DNA of 64,000 bases, taken from NCBI GenBank assembly GCA_028284775.1, contig JANQRB010000163.1, forward strand, positions 1-64,000. The letters are read 5' to 3'. Source of the stretch: Candidatus Kapaibacterium sp. (GTDB lineage: Bacteria > Bacteroidota > Ignavibacteria > Kapaibacteriales > UBA7675). Shown here in pieces: positions 16,670 to 25,776 of this stretch. The notes beneath the pieces are model-generated. The model did not search any database. It worked only from the letters and a program-made list of their open reading frames with translations, and was not told where the DNA came from. The position numbers and the translations under genes were made by a program. Position 1 is the stretch's first letter. The number at the start of each line of letters is the position of its first letter.

Positions 16670-18517
16670 TTACTCGACAATCAGTTTCTTCGTGTCGCCG
16701 TTGTCATTCTGAATGAAGTAGATTCCCGCCGACAGATCGCCGAGATCCATGCCGGTCGCATTGCGCACGACCCTGAGACGTTTGCCGCTGGCATCGTAAA
16801 GGGCTGCATCCACCGGTTGGTTGAACCGAACTAAACGCGATACCGGATTCGGATATACCTCAAAGGAGACGCCGTGGACTTCGTCATTCGGATCATCTCT
16901 TTCCTTGATTGACGTGATAACTTTGTCAAAGCCCGTAATGGCAACCGTGCAGGAGTTGTTGTAAGGAAATTTATTGGTCGGCCAGGGATGCTGCGAGTTA
17001 AACAGCAGGGTTTTTCCGTCAGGCGTCGGGCAGACACCGGTGGCTTCGGCGCCCATTGCGGCGATTCCGATACGGATCAGATTGTCGCGGCTGGGCTGTT
17101 CGGACATATCCAGCAGGAAAATTTCGCAGGTGCGTACACCAACGCCGAGTTCCACGCGACCGTAGGACGTACCGTTCAGGTCTTCGCCGATGATCATGAA
17201 GGTATTGCCGTTAACATACATAAAATTGACGGCATCGGGATTCGAGAGATGCGTGCGCGGATAAGCTTCATGCTTGGGTTCTTCGGCATCCAAGCCGGCA
17301 AAGAAAGGACCGCCCTCCAGGAAGCTGCGCATCGAGTTGTCGGCGGGATCGAAGACTAAGATGCGACCGTAATAATCCCAATAGTCACCACCTGCGACCT
17401 CGGCACCCTGTTCTGCAGCCCGATCAAGGTGATGCTGCGCAAAGGCGGCACCGGCTTCAGCTTCGTCGGCCCAGCGTCCGCCGGGGTTGTCACGGCCAGT
17501 TTCAGTAATATAGATCTTACCGTCGGTCTCATTGTATGCGACCCATTCCAATCGGTTAAACATGGCGCAGCCGTTGGCAACGCCCTGGTCGGGGATATTC
17601 AGCATGACGTCAAGCAAGCTGTTGTTGATCTCGACCCAAGAGCCCGTAAACGCGCCCGCAGTTTGCTTGTAAAGATAGAGTTTACCGCGTGTAAAGTCAC
17701 CTGCTTCTTCCGCTACAAACTTCACCCAGTACGACGGTGTCGCATCGACGCCCAGGTACACGGTTTTGTTGTCCGGCAGAACTACGCCGCCTTCAAATCC
17801 CTGACGCCCCCAATTGTACTGTTTACGGATCGCTTTGGCCTGGCGCGGATCGATTTCCACCATCCAGTTAAAATTTTCGTAGCGGCGAATTGTTTTGCCG
17901 TTGAAGTCGCCCGGGATATCGGTGTTAATCGTCCAGTCGCTGGTGTCGCGCACGCCATCGCCATCGTCGTAAATGGATGCGTTGCTGGTACGAAACCATT
18001 CTTCCGCGGTCCAGATCCGACCATCGGCGTTCGATGTAATGCCGCCGCAATTCATGCCGGTTTCCCCAACTGTGTTGGCGAAGTCCACGTTGAAGTACAA
18101 TCCCTGGCGTCCATCTTCCAGCGTTTGGGGAATTACGCGCAGACTGTCCGTCGCCGGGTCGCGGCGCACTTTGTACACCGTCATTCCGCCGCCGTCGCCG
18201 ATCTTGTCGTTGGCGGCGATCATTTCATGATTACAGGATACCCAGAATTCGCCCGGATTGTCCGTGTCCGGCGTTACGCCGAGAAAGTCATGCCACTGTT
18301 TGGCCAGGGTCGTGCCATTTGGCCGGCCCTGATCGTCCAGCGTCTGGACTTCGTGAAAACCACCGACAAACAGAACCTGGGTCTGAAGCGGGTTTTCCGG
18401 CAACACGACTTCCTGCGCCAGAAAGTCTACCTCGATGTTCGGATCAAATTTAGCCTGGGCAAGTGCTGAGGCCGACAGGCAGAACATCGCAATAACTGCA
18501 CAGTAAATAGTTTTCAT
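16670..18517 (-). CDS. PhoX-like (DUF839) secreted protein with T9SS sorting domain
   Basis: 615 residues. Signal peptide MKTIYCAVIAMFCLSASALAQA, then a long beta-propeller-like DUF839 region. Recognisable segments are FWVSCNHEMI, GMTVYKVRRD, NCGGITSNADGRIWTAEEW, NWMVEIDPRQAKAIRKQYNWG, FEGGVVLPDNKTVYLGVDA and ATGVCPTPDGKTLLFN. The family includes PhoX alkaline phosphatases, which use Ca/Fe cofactors. Classical PhoX is exported folded by Tat, whereas this protein has an ordinary Sec signal and a C-terminal sorting module (VYPNPVSRLVRFNQP...GIYFIQNDNGDTKKLIVE). The phosphatase assignment therefore needs the metal ligands checked. The frame extends to a TTG at 18550, but the ATG at 18517 fits the signal peptide. 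Confidence 0.85.
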   Translation of the reverse strand: MKTIYCAVIAMFCLSASALAQAKFDPNIEVDFLAQEVVLPENPLQTQVLFVGGFHEVQTLDDQGRPNGTTLAKQWHDFLGVTPDTDNPGEFWVSCNHEMIAANDKIGDGGGMTVYKVRRDPATDSLRVIPQTLEDGRQGLYFNVDFANTVGETGMNCGGITSNADGRIWTAEEWFRTSNASIYDDGDGVRDTSDWTINTDIPGDFNGKTIRRYENFNWMVEIDPRQAKAIRKQYNWGRQGFEGGVVLPDNKTVYLGVDATPSYWVKFVAEEAGDFTRGKLYLYKQTAGAFTGSWVEINNSLLDVMLNIPDQGVANGCAMFNRLEWVAYNETDGKIYITETGRDNPGGRWADEAEAGAAFAQHHLDRAAEQGAEVAGGDYWDYYGRILVFDPADNSMRSFLEGGPFFAGLDAEEPKHEAYPRTHLSNPDAVNFMYVNGNTFMIIGEDLNGTSYGRVELGVGVRTCEIFLLDMSEQPSRDNLIRIGIAAMGAEATGVCPTPDGKTLLFNSQHPWPTNKFPYNNSCTVAITGFDKVITSIKERDDPNDEVHGVSFEVYPNPVSRLVRFNQPVDAALYDASGKRLRVVRNATGMDLGDLSAGIYFIQNDNGDTKKLIVE

Positions 18518-19510
18518 AAGTAATACAGCTACTAATAATTGTGAAGACAATTAATTTTGATGATCTATTCAAAATGTCTTGTATGCACACGCTTTAGACA
18601 TGTCATGCAGCAACAACAACAGCATTGGAGCGAAAGCGGCGCCTGACAGTATCAAGTTTCAATCGGACCGTTCGCGGAATAGGACGGTATCATGGAATGC
18701 CACAACCTGTAAATCCGATTTATGACATGAGCCCTTGATTCCGAAGCAGCTAGTCGCCGGATCAGTTTCAAGCAAGAGTCTTTGCGGCATCATTCGATCA
18801 GTTTCTTCCACTGTTTCGAAGAACACACGCCATCGATAATACACGAAGGCCTTGATTGTTACAATGCCGTCACAGTTAACATCTTGCATTCGAATCAAAA
18901 GTGCCTGGCATGCTCCTGCTCTCAATATCATCATGATTCACTGATTCGTTTGGCTTGCGAATATAGCAGGCATGTATTACGATTCCGTTAAAGGGCAGTT
19001 ATGCTGAAATAAAAACTTTGCTGGCAAAGCAGCTTAACAATTTTGTTTAACTCATATTGCGCGAAAATTATCGGAGAGTTTCCCCTGCGTTGTGGCTCAG
19101 TGAAGCACGAAGTGCCCCCCGGTGCTTTCTTCAATTCAAAATCGTTGAAATACGCCCTTAAAGTGAAATGCGAAAAGAATTGTTATGGAAAAATTGGTCT
19201 GAGGTTTTCCAATGGTAAATACATCACGCAAAAACTATAAGTCCGACAACTGTTACAGCGTGACCGATCGCGGTGATCAATGTGGAAAACTTTATCAACT
19301 TACAAAGCCTGAGCTTTGCCCGCACTCAATGAATGGCAAGCGGAGGTCCGAGCCTTTCCCGAGTTTCAATCGATGTGGCCGGTGGTGCATGTCAATGGAG
19401 AGAAGCTTTGAAGTGCTTTTGCTATTCCCTATCATTTTTATCAGCTTTTCTCACAATGAGATTTTGTTTTACGCAAAATTTGCCAGGTATTAGGCGGACC
19501 GATCGACTGA
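18518..19510. other. Gene-free stretch
   Basis: About 1 kb with only short overlapping frames on both strands (for example 18659-18934 minus and 19212-19493 plus). None carries a domain, signal peptide or good ribosome binding site. It leads into the pseudogene at 19556. Confidence 0.4.
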
Positions 19511-19555
19511 AGACATCTTTCAGGTAAGAGTATCAGGCCAAAGAAGGCGGGATTA

Positions 19556-19933
19556 AGCAAATCCAAGCGGCTAAGGAAAGAGCTTCGACTTCCCGATGTC
19601 TATGCAATTGCGACGGGCACAACGCTGTTGCCGGCGATGCAACTGCCGCTCGACTTCAAGTAAAATCGGCTGCAATTAATGGAAGGGGCGGAGATCGGCG
19701 GTATTCGAATCTTCTTTGTCCATCCCCACTTCGAATATCCCGATATCGAAGTGTCGATTGTTCGGGCGATATTTTTTGTCAGCCCAAAAGACAATCCAGG
19801 CCAGCATTTGCGCATCCTGGCCCGGCCCGCGGGGCGGGTGGATGACGAGAGCATCGCCATGGCCATTTCCTCGTTCCCGACTGTGAGAGGCCTTCTGAAA
19901 TCATGGCCGATTAAGGATTATCGCTACGCCTGA
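19556..19933 (+). pseudogene. Relic of an amino-acid permease (APC) / PTS-EIIA type 2 fusion gene
   Basis: The plus frame at 19556-19654 encodes RLRKELRLPDVYAIATGTTL, which resembles the conserved opening of APC-family amino-acid transporters (KKELGLxDVFxIAxGAM). It then hits TAA at 19652. After the stop, in the same frame, 19679-19933 encodes the C-terminal part of a PTS EIIA type 2 (PtsN-like) domain: VRAIFFVSPKDNPGQHLRILARPAGRVDDES. Such fusions of a permease with a regulatory EIIA tail exist in this part of the bacterial tree and are several hundred residues long. Here the whole transmembrane region is missing, leaving two ends joined by a stop. There is no start codon in the first part. 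This is a decayed gene produced by a large internal deletion. Confidence 0.65.
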
Positions 19934-20161
19934 GTAGATGCGCCGAATCGCGCAGGTGTATATTGATTGAGTGGTCGCAATGACGGCTGCACCCGGCCGT
20001 CATCCTAAGTCGCTAATCAGGATGGCCCTCTGATCTCCACGGCCGATTGTTATTAGGGCGCTCGTGGCAAAGCCGATCAGATGAACCGGTATCAATGCTC
20101 GATCAGCTTATCTTCACAAAGTCGAAAATTGCCGGCAGACGTAATAAAACCGGATGAAAGA

Positions 20162-21256
20162 ATGAACATCGCTTCAGGTCTCGCAATCGATACTATCAAA
20201 GGACTTCGCTTATTAGGCGGATTGTTTGTCGTCGCATGCGCCTGTATTGCCGGACTACCCTCCGGAGACGCATCGACACTCGGGCCGTTGGCGGCCATGT
20301 CGACTTCGCTTCAGCATTCGACAGAGCGGCCGTCGGAGAGCGATACGATCGCCAGCTACCCTCCCGTCTATCGATTTGCAGTAGCGCACAAGCTGGCGCA
20401 ACAAGGTGAGCTTGAACGCGCTTTATGGTATTACATTCATTTGTTCCAGGGCAATCCGCATCGTGTCCTGCGAGAAGCATCGGCCATGGGCCTGGGCGCT
20501 GACGAGTTGGCTGCTGCCATCCGCTCAGCCTTTACGGCCTATGCTCCGCCGGACCCGCGCTTAACTTTGCAAGGGGACGGCGAGCCGGAGATCGATTCCG
20601 CCGCCTGGCAAAGGACTGCAGCCCTGGCAGGACGCTTTGCCGCCGCTGTCCTGCGCCAGGAGCCAACCGAACTCCCGGATCCCGCTGCGACGGGCTTTGC
20701 CGGCATTCGCAGCGAGCGCGGCGTGATGTTTATCATCAACTTGCCGGAGAGCTATTGCACGATCGAACTGGCGGGCGATTCCATTGCTCCGCTCGATGGC
20801 GACAATATCATGCTGCGTGTCGACGGCAGCTTCGTGCAGCTTCTTTCGGTGGCGGTCGACGATATTGTTGCAGAGCCGGATGCTAAGCTCAGGGATGAGC
20901 GCATTCTGCGCGCTCACTTCGATTTTGAAATGCAATATCTTAAGGAAACGCTGCAGCGCGACATTGCGGTCGATGCGAGCCTTTATACGACCGGCAACGG
21001 CAAGGAATGCCTCTATTGGGAATTCGCCATGCCGGATGATCTTGTCGATCGCAGCGATCCGAATGCTGTTGTAAGGCAGATTTATCTCACCAGTTTGTTC
21101 AACCGGCATCTGCTGGTCGCAAATTCGATCGTCACAGCCGGCGACTCGGTCCGGCAAGTGCGTGAACTCCTACGAAACAGCTTCAACAGTCTGGAAGTTT
21201 ATCTTCAGCCGCTTGATATCGCGTCCCTGCAGCAAGGGCTGCGCGACGGAGGTTGA
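20162..21256 (+). CDS. Secreted/membrane-anchored protein of unknown function
   Basis: 364 residues. The N-terminus has a basic start and one hydrophobic segment (LRLLGGLFVVACACIAGLP, about residues 15-33) that acts as a signal or anchor. The rest is soluble, with a helical, TPR-like segment (YRFAVAHKLAQQGELERALWYYIHLFQGNPH), then a beta-rich region with no recognised family. The frame extends upstream to 20081. The ATG at 20162 is preferred because GGATGAAAGA precedes it and the hydrophobic segment is then near the N-terminus. It is convergent with the lipoprotein gene ending at 21360. Confidence 0.65.
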   Translation: MNIASGLAIDTIKGLRLLGGLFVVACACIAGLPSGDASTLGPLAAMSTSLQHSTERPSESDTIASYPPVYRFAVAHKLAQQGELERALWYYIHLFQGNPHRVLREASAMGLGADELAAAIRSAFTAYAPPDPRLTLQGDGEPEIDSAAWQRTAALAGRFAAAVLRQEPTELPDPAATGFAGIRSERGVMFIINLPESYCTIELAGDSIAPLDGDNIMLRVDGSFVQLLSVAVDDIVAEPDAKLRDERILRAHFDFEMQYLKETLQRDIAVDASLYTTGNGKECLYWEFAMPDDLVDRSDPNAVVRQIYLTSLFNRHLLVANSIVTAGDSVRQVRELLRNSFNSLEVYLQPLDIASLQQGLRDGG

Positions 21257-21359
21257 AAGTGCAGCCGGTCAGTCGGGATTGGTGAAACATTCGCACACAC
21301 TTCGGCTTGAGTTCACAATGAGTTTCATATTGCGCCAGATAGCAAACCGGTACTGCGAG

Positions 21360-22265
21360 TCAGCGAGCTCTCGTCCATCCCATAAGGAAATCACTCGCTT
21401 CGATATCGAAAAATATTGACTCCTGCGGCGGCGGCGCGCAGGCTACTTTCACAAAACACCACCTGCGCTCTTCCGCATCGACATGCTCGGCAAGTACAAC
21501 CGCTCTGGCGCCGGCCGAAAATCTGGCCACCAGATTGGTTGATTCGGTCGCATCCGGCGCAATGATTTGTTGCCCGAGCAATCGCGGGCTGGCGCGTAGA
21601 TTGAAGGAGTTACTGACAATTGTAAAGGGCTGCTTAACTCCTGAGTTAACCGGGAATTCCGTATCGACGTAAAACAAAAGGCGTTCGGCGGGAAGAAATT
21701 CAAGCTCGTCGGCTTCCAGCACCGGTACATAGCGTGTTACCTGTTCGACAATACCGTCGCAGCAAGGATATTGATTAAGGCTGAAATGCAAGGGACCCCG
21801 CGGACTTATTGCCGCAAGACTCATCAGTCTTCCCATAAATTGCCCCTTTAGATTGTACTGTCCGCCACTATTGCGATACAAAAGCACGACATCGCTCTCT
21901 CCTCCCGATGGTCCCGAATAGATCACATCAATCAATCCATCGGCATCGAAATCGATCGGGTGCAGAAGCCTGCCAAGCTGTGTGCTATCAGTCGAGCTCC
22001 AAAGGTAGGCGTCACGCCAATTTTCGTCTGCTACTTCACCGACGAGAAAGTTGACAACAAGCGGCATCACCTGATCCGCCAGCGCGCTGCGGGCCGAATC
22101 TGTTAGGGTCGCCTCCCAGTCCTGCCATTCAAAGTCAGTGTCGGTTAAGAAACCTACAAAACTGCCTTGTCCCGGATCCGGCATTGCCCGCTTGTGCTCA
22201 CAGGCAGACTGGCTGAGCAACACAATGACCGGAACCGCCAGGATGTTGAAAAAAATGCGACGCAC
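21360..22265 (-). CDS. Lipoprotein with C-terminal SH3-like segment
   Basis: 301 residues. Signal peptide MRRIFFNILAVPVIVLLSQSAC gives a lipoprotein-like Cys at residue 22, although position -3 is Q rather than L, so lipidation is probable rather than certain. The central region contains an FG-GAP-like element (IDFDADGLIDVIYSGPSGGESDVVLLYR). The C-terminal quarter resembles a bacterial SH3 domain (SNSFNLRASPRLLGQQI...NLVARFSAGARAVVLAEH). The function is unknown. It lies downstream of the isocyanide operon on the same strand, with a 172-bp gap and no visible terminator, so read-through is possible. Confidence 0.75.
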   Translation of the reverse strand: MRRIFFNILAVPVIVLLSQSACEHKRAMPDPGQGSFVGFLTDTDFEWQDWEATLTDSARSALADQVMPLVVNFLVGEVADENWRDAYLWSSTDSTQLGRLLHPIDFDADGLIDVIYSGPSGGESDVVLLYRNSGGQYNLKGQFMGRLMSLAAISPRGPLHFSLNQYPCCDGIVEQVTRYVPVLEADELEFLPAERLLFYVDTEFPVNSGVKQPFTIVSNSFNLRASPRLLGQQIIAPDATESTNLVARFSAGARAVVLAEHVDAEERRWCFVKVACAPPPQESIFFDIEASDFLMGWTRAR

Positions 22266-22437
22266 AATGAACTCCCGAGAGCGTAAACGAAGCTGTACAA
22301 TCGAATTTACGACATTAATGTCAAAGACATAAAGAGAGAATACTCAGATCGCAACAACTCGATCGACTGATTGAAGAGTTAAATCTATTGAGATACCATT
22401 ATTCCGGCGATTCAAAATCTACCGACAAAAGAGTTAA

Positions 22438-24171
22438 CTATACACTCAAATACCACGCCAAGGCTACGGCAAATGTAGCCCAGGCGGTTGCCGTAATCCA
22501 AAGAGGCATCCAGCGGGCGGCGTGTTTGATTGCAGCAACAGCAGAAGTTAAATCCAGCTGCCTGATGCGGCGCCATAGCTGACCGACCCGATACGCAACC
22601 CATAGCCAGCAAGTCACGAAGAGCAGCATTCCAGCAGTCCAGGCTTCCACGGTATAAAGCGGCTGCCAGGCAAAATACAAGACGATAAGCAAGACAGCAC
22701 CACCGAACAGTATTAAAGCGGCGGCCAGCGCGATGCAGGATTGCGGACCCCAGGCGACGGCCGGCGTGCGAATCCCGGCCTCGCGATCTTCGTGGTAGTC
22801 TTCGGCTGTGTTCACGAGGATGATGCCCTCCTGCAGAGCGCCATAGGCAGCGGCAACGATAACAAGTAAGGGCAATACTTCCAGCGATGCGGCAAAGATC
22901 AAGGTCAGCAGCAGCATCGGACCGACAATAATCAGTATCCATAATGCAATGATCTGCCACAGGCCCCGGCTTTTAAGCTGCATTGGTTTTATCGAGTATG
23001 CAATCCCGAGCAACAATCCGGCGATCACCAGAACTATCAACCACGGACGTCCGATCTGAATGGACAGGACAAGACTCAGGCTGATAGCGGCGATCATCGT
23101 CAGGACGATCTGCCATTTAACACTTGTGATTCCCAGGCCGTAAACCGCTTCCGATAGCCGCGTTTTGTAAACAGCGTCGAGATTGCGGTCGGCAAGGCAG
23201 TTCAGCATGTCGCCGGTATGAAAGAGCAGGAAAAACAACAGGAGGCTCATCCAGAACAGGGTCGATGCCGGATCGATGACCTTGCCAGGCAGAAGCAGCA
23301 ACGGAATGAAAAAAATCGGGATTTCGGCAAGCCAGAATTCGGGCCGCCGGATTCGCATTGAATCGCGCAGGCCATGCCACCAGCGCCGCCTTTCATCAAG
23401 AATGTTGACACGCTGAAGATGTCGCGGTGTCGTGGCGGCAAATCGCTCCCGCCCGTGCAGCAATATCCTGTTGTCCGCCAGCAGAATGTCACCGTCCCGC
23501 CAGCGGTGCTCTAAGCGGATGGCCGGGTCCGCCAGTGCCGCGCTCAGATCCCGCATTAGCGCACGACCGTCCTCCTCCGAAACGGTCAGCGGCGTGACGT
23601 GTACCGGATTGAGATCGTCGACCGGCTCGGCATAGCGCAAGACATCCTCGCCACTCTTTGCATCGTGCTGAATCAATTCAGCACTGAAGCTGCCGCCGTA
23701 ATGCGCAAGCCTCGCGCTGTGATAATGAAAGCGCTGTCCTGCCCAGGCCGCGCGCCGTTCAGGCTCCACACGCCGCAGCAGCCGGCTGGTATCGACGAAA
23801 CAGGTCGCTCCGCCGCTGCCCGTCTCCGGAGCTTCCAGGCACTGAAAAAAGAGCCAGCGTGGGACCACTCCGGCAAAGGCGCCGTCCCAGTGCAGCGGTA
23901 CTTCGTGATCCGTAAAGAGATAATTTTTTGCCGAGGGATCGACTTTCAGTTCGTTAATCGCGCCGAAGGACCAGGGCTGAATCGAACCGAACTGCCGCGC
24001 CGCCGCCACCAGTTCGAATTTGTTTAAGGACTTAATGCCTCGAATGACAAGTACGCGATGTTCTTCAAGGAGATTGCTTAACTGCGCGGAATCCAGCGTC
24101 CGCCATTCGCTCCCTTCCGGGCAGCGAAGCTCCATGCCGAAGGGCTCGAGTTTGAGATACTCAATCGTCAT
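22438..24171 (-). CDS. Fusion of Fe(II)/2-oxoglutarate dioxygenase (PvcB/TauD family) and UbiA-type prenyltransferase
   Basis: 577 residues. Residues about 1-265 are a TauD/TfdA-family dioxygenase with the facial triad: H94-x-D96 (LHWDGAF) and a distal H239 (LLHGRERF), plus an Arg near 250-254 for 2-oxoglutarate. In PvcB/IsnB, which follow isocyanide synthases, such enzymes oxidise or desaturate the amino-acid isonitrile, often to a vinyl isonitrile. Residues about 275-577 form a polytopic membrane domain. It carries both Asp-rich motifs of UbiA enzymes: N324-x3-D328-x3-D332 (NCLADRNLD) and D458-x3-D462 (EDYHEDREAG), which bind Mg-prenyl diphosphate. The ATG at 24171 overlaps the last 11 bases of the upstream gene, so translation is coupled. 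The upstream in-frame extension to 24237 lies inside that gene and is unlikely. I know of no described enzyme with this domain pair. The function is inferred from the two families and the neighbour. Confidence 0.88.
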   Translation of the reverse strand: MTIEYLKLEPFGMELRCPEGSEWRTLDSAQLSNLLEEHRVLVIRGIKSLNKFELVAAARQFGSIQPWSFGAINELKVDPSAKNYLFTDHEVPLHWDGAFAGVVPRWLFFQCLEAPETGSGGATCFVDTSRLLRRVEPERRAAWAGQRFHYHSARLAHYGGSFSAELIQHDAKSGEDVLRYAEPVDDLNPVHVTPLTVSEEDGRALMRDLSAALADPAIRLEHRWRDGDILLADNRILLHGRERFAATTPRHLQRVNILDERRRWWHGLRDSMRIRRPEFWLAEIPIFFIPLLLLPGKVIDPASTLFWMSLLLFFLLFHTGDMLNCLADRNLDAVYKTRLSEAVYGLGITSVKWQIVLTMIAAISLSLVLSIQIGRPWLIVLVIAGLLLGIAYSIKPMQLKSRGLWQIIALWILIIVGPMLLLTLIFAASLEVLPLLVIVAAAYGALQEGIILVNTAEDYHEDREAGIRTPAVAWGPQSCIALAAALILFGGAVLLIVLYFAWQPLYTVEAWTAGMLLFVTCWLWVAYRVGQLWRRIRQLDLTSAVAAIKHAARWMPLWITATAWATFAVALAWYLSV

Positions 24172-25765
24172 CGGACAGCTCCAGGTAAGCGGGATTGCCG
24201 GGCTCGTCAACCAGGACCGCCCCCATGGCGCTTGCATCCGCCCTTTTCATAAGCCGGAATCCTTCGTCACAAAGCACTGCCGCGGCATGCCAGGGCGTCA
24301 GCCAGACGTCCTCCGACGGCGTTAAGTGAATTCCGATTTTGTGCGAAACGTCTGGTTGCGGGTGTATCGAGAGGCGCAGCGCATCCGGAAAACAGGCCGC
24401 GACCAGGCGTCCCCATGCTTCGCTGCGGCGCAGGACTTCGTAGGCTGTCTGACGCGTTACTTTGCGGACTTGCGAACGGCTCAGCTCGGGACACCGTGCC
24501 TGTTCATCTTCAAAGAGAAAACGATGAACGCCGTCGAGCAACGCCGTATAGTTTGCCGAGTGACGGGCGCGGGCGCGCAGGGACGCCGTGCTTTCGGCGT
24601 ACTGTTTGAAGAGTCGCGCGCGGGCTTGGGCCGGCGGAAGATCGCCGAAGGCATCGCGCATGTGAAACAGAATAATATTATCCGCTCCAAGCTCATCTAG
24701 CATTGATCTTAGACCCTGCAAATACAGCTCCACGGCCTCATCGCTCAGACCGACGGCGTCGGCAAAAACATGACCATCGGAGCAAATAACAAGCTGCACG
24801 CCCGGTTGATGATAAGCGGCAATTTCATCACATAGATTCTTGAGCGAAGCCAGGGCCAGCCATTCCGCCATGTCGGGCCCGGGGCCAAGCACCTTGCCGG
24901 GGTTGGGCGCTTTAGCCGGGAACGCCGGCAGAACAAGTTGAAGCATGCGTTCCTGACTGATACATCGCTGGATTCGGGGCAGGTGCAGCCCCATCGCCGC
25001 CGCTGTAGTTCCGGCCGCATGCCCCGGCAGCAGACGCCGTCGGCGGAAAATACTCTGCAGGATCATCACGGCCCTTTCATCCGGCGCGGCCGAATCGGCG
25101 CTGAGAAAGAGCTGGCTAAAGAGCTCGTCGAACTGACGCTGGAAAGCCTGCATCGGCGGCAAGGACTGTAACAGGCGCATACTGCCGATCAGCGTGCTCG
25201 CGAGTTTAATCGCTGCCGCCGTGGCGCGTTCTTTCTCCGAGCGATCCTGTGTCCAGACGAGAATGATCGCCAGATGCAGACCGTAGAGCATTCGGCCCCA
25301 GCGCTCGATCTCATCGCCGGAAGGGGCATTGTCGGCGCCCTGCACGAGAGTCCTAAAGATCGCCGCGACCCGGGAACGAATACGCGCGGTTTCATCGGCG
25401 AGGATACCCAGCCGGTTGGCGGGATTCAAGGCTTTGCTGAAGAGCGCCAGCAAGGTACTGCGCTGCGCCTGCAGTAAGTTGATTTTGGCATGCATCGTCG
25501 CGGCGAATCGCTCGCTGACGCTTCCCGACGGCATATCGGGCACAAAAGCCTCCAGCTCGCCGGCCAGCCGCTCGTACAGCGCAAGGGCCAGCGATTCTTT
25601 GGTTGGAAAGTGACGGTATGCGGCTCCGAGAGCAATCCCGGCCTCCCGCGCTATATCCCGCATTGTCGTCGCTTCGAAGCCGCGTTCGGCGAAGAGCGCC
25701 AACGCGACCTCGAATATGCGCAGTGCGCTGCGCGACCCGCGAATGGTCTGTTTGTTGTAAATCAC
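24161..25765 (-). CDS. Fusion of TetR-family regulator and isocyanide (isonitrile) synthase, PvcA/IsnA/DIT1 family
   Basis: 534 residues in one uninterrupted frame. Residues 1-215 are a TetR-type regulator, with a helix-turn-helix at about 33-57 (TMRDIAREAGIALGAAYRHF) and a helical ligand-binding domain. Residues about 228-534 match the PvcA/DIT1 family, whose members turn the amino group of Tyr or Trp into an isocyanide using ribulose 5-phosphate. Characteristic segments are SIFRRRRLLPG, LPAFPAKAPNPGKVLG (279-294), LVICSDGHVFADAVG (325-339), LRLSIHPQ (463-470), KIGIHL and PWH (491-493). Each half has normal family length, so this is a true fusion. An ATG at 25795 lies inside the operator-like repeat. 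The GTG at 25765, preceded by AGGTGA, is the better start. The product could sense its own metabolite and repress its own operon; that is inference. Confidence 0.88.
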   Translation of the reverse strand: MIYNKQTIRGSRSALRIFEVALALFAERGFEATTMRDIAREAGIALGAAYRHFPTKESLALALYERLAGELEAFVPDMPSGSVSERFAATMHAKINLLQAQRSTLLALFSKALNPANRLGILADETARIRSRVAAIFRTLVQGADNAPSGDEIERWGRMLYGLHLAIILVWTQDRSEKERATAAAIKLASTLIGSMRLLQSLPPMQAFQRQFDELFSQLFLSADSAAPDERAVMILQSIFRRRRLLPGHAAGTTAAAMGLHLPRIQRCISQERMLQLVLPAFPAKAPNPGKVLGPGPDMAEWLALASLKNLCDEIAAYHQPGVQLVICSDGHVFADAVGLSDEAVELYLQGLRSMLDELGADNIILFHMRDAFGDLPPAQARARLFKQYAESTASLRARARHSANYTALLDGVHRFLFEDEQARCPELSRSQVRKVTRQTAYEVLRRSEAWGRLVAACFPDALRLSIHPQPDVSHKIGIHLTPSEDVWLTPWHAAAVLCDEGFRLMKRADASAMGAVLVDEPGNPAYLELSDDD

Positions 25766-25776
25766 AGGATCACCTG

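Noticed and set aside
17429..18469. 346-codon plus-strand frame opposite the PhoX-like gene
   Set aside because: Antisense shadow of a gene with clear DUF839 and sorting sequences.
18659..18934. 91-codon minus-strand frame
   Set aside because: No homology signature, signal or ribosome binding site; it lies in a gene-free stretch.
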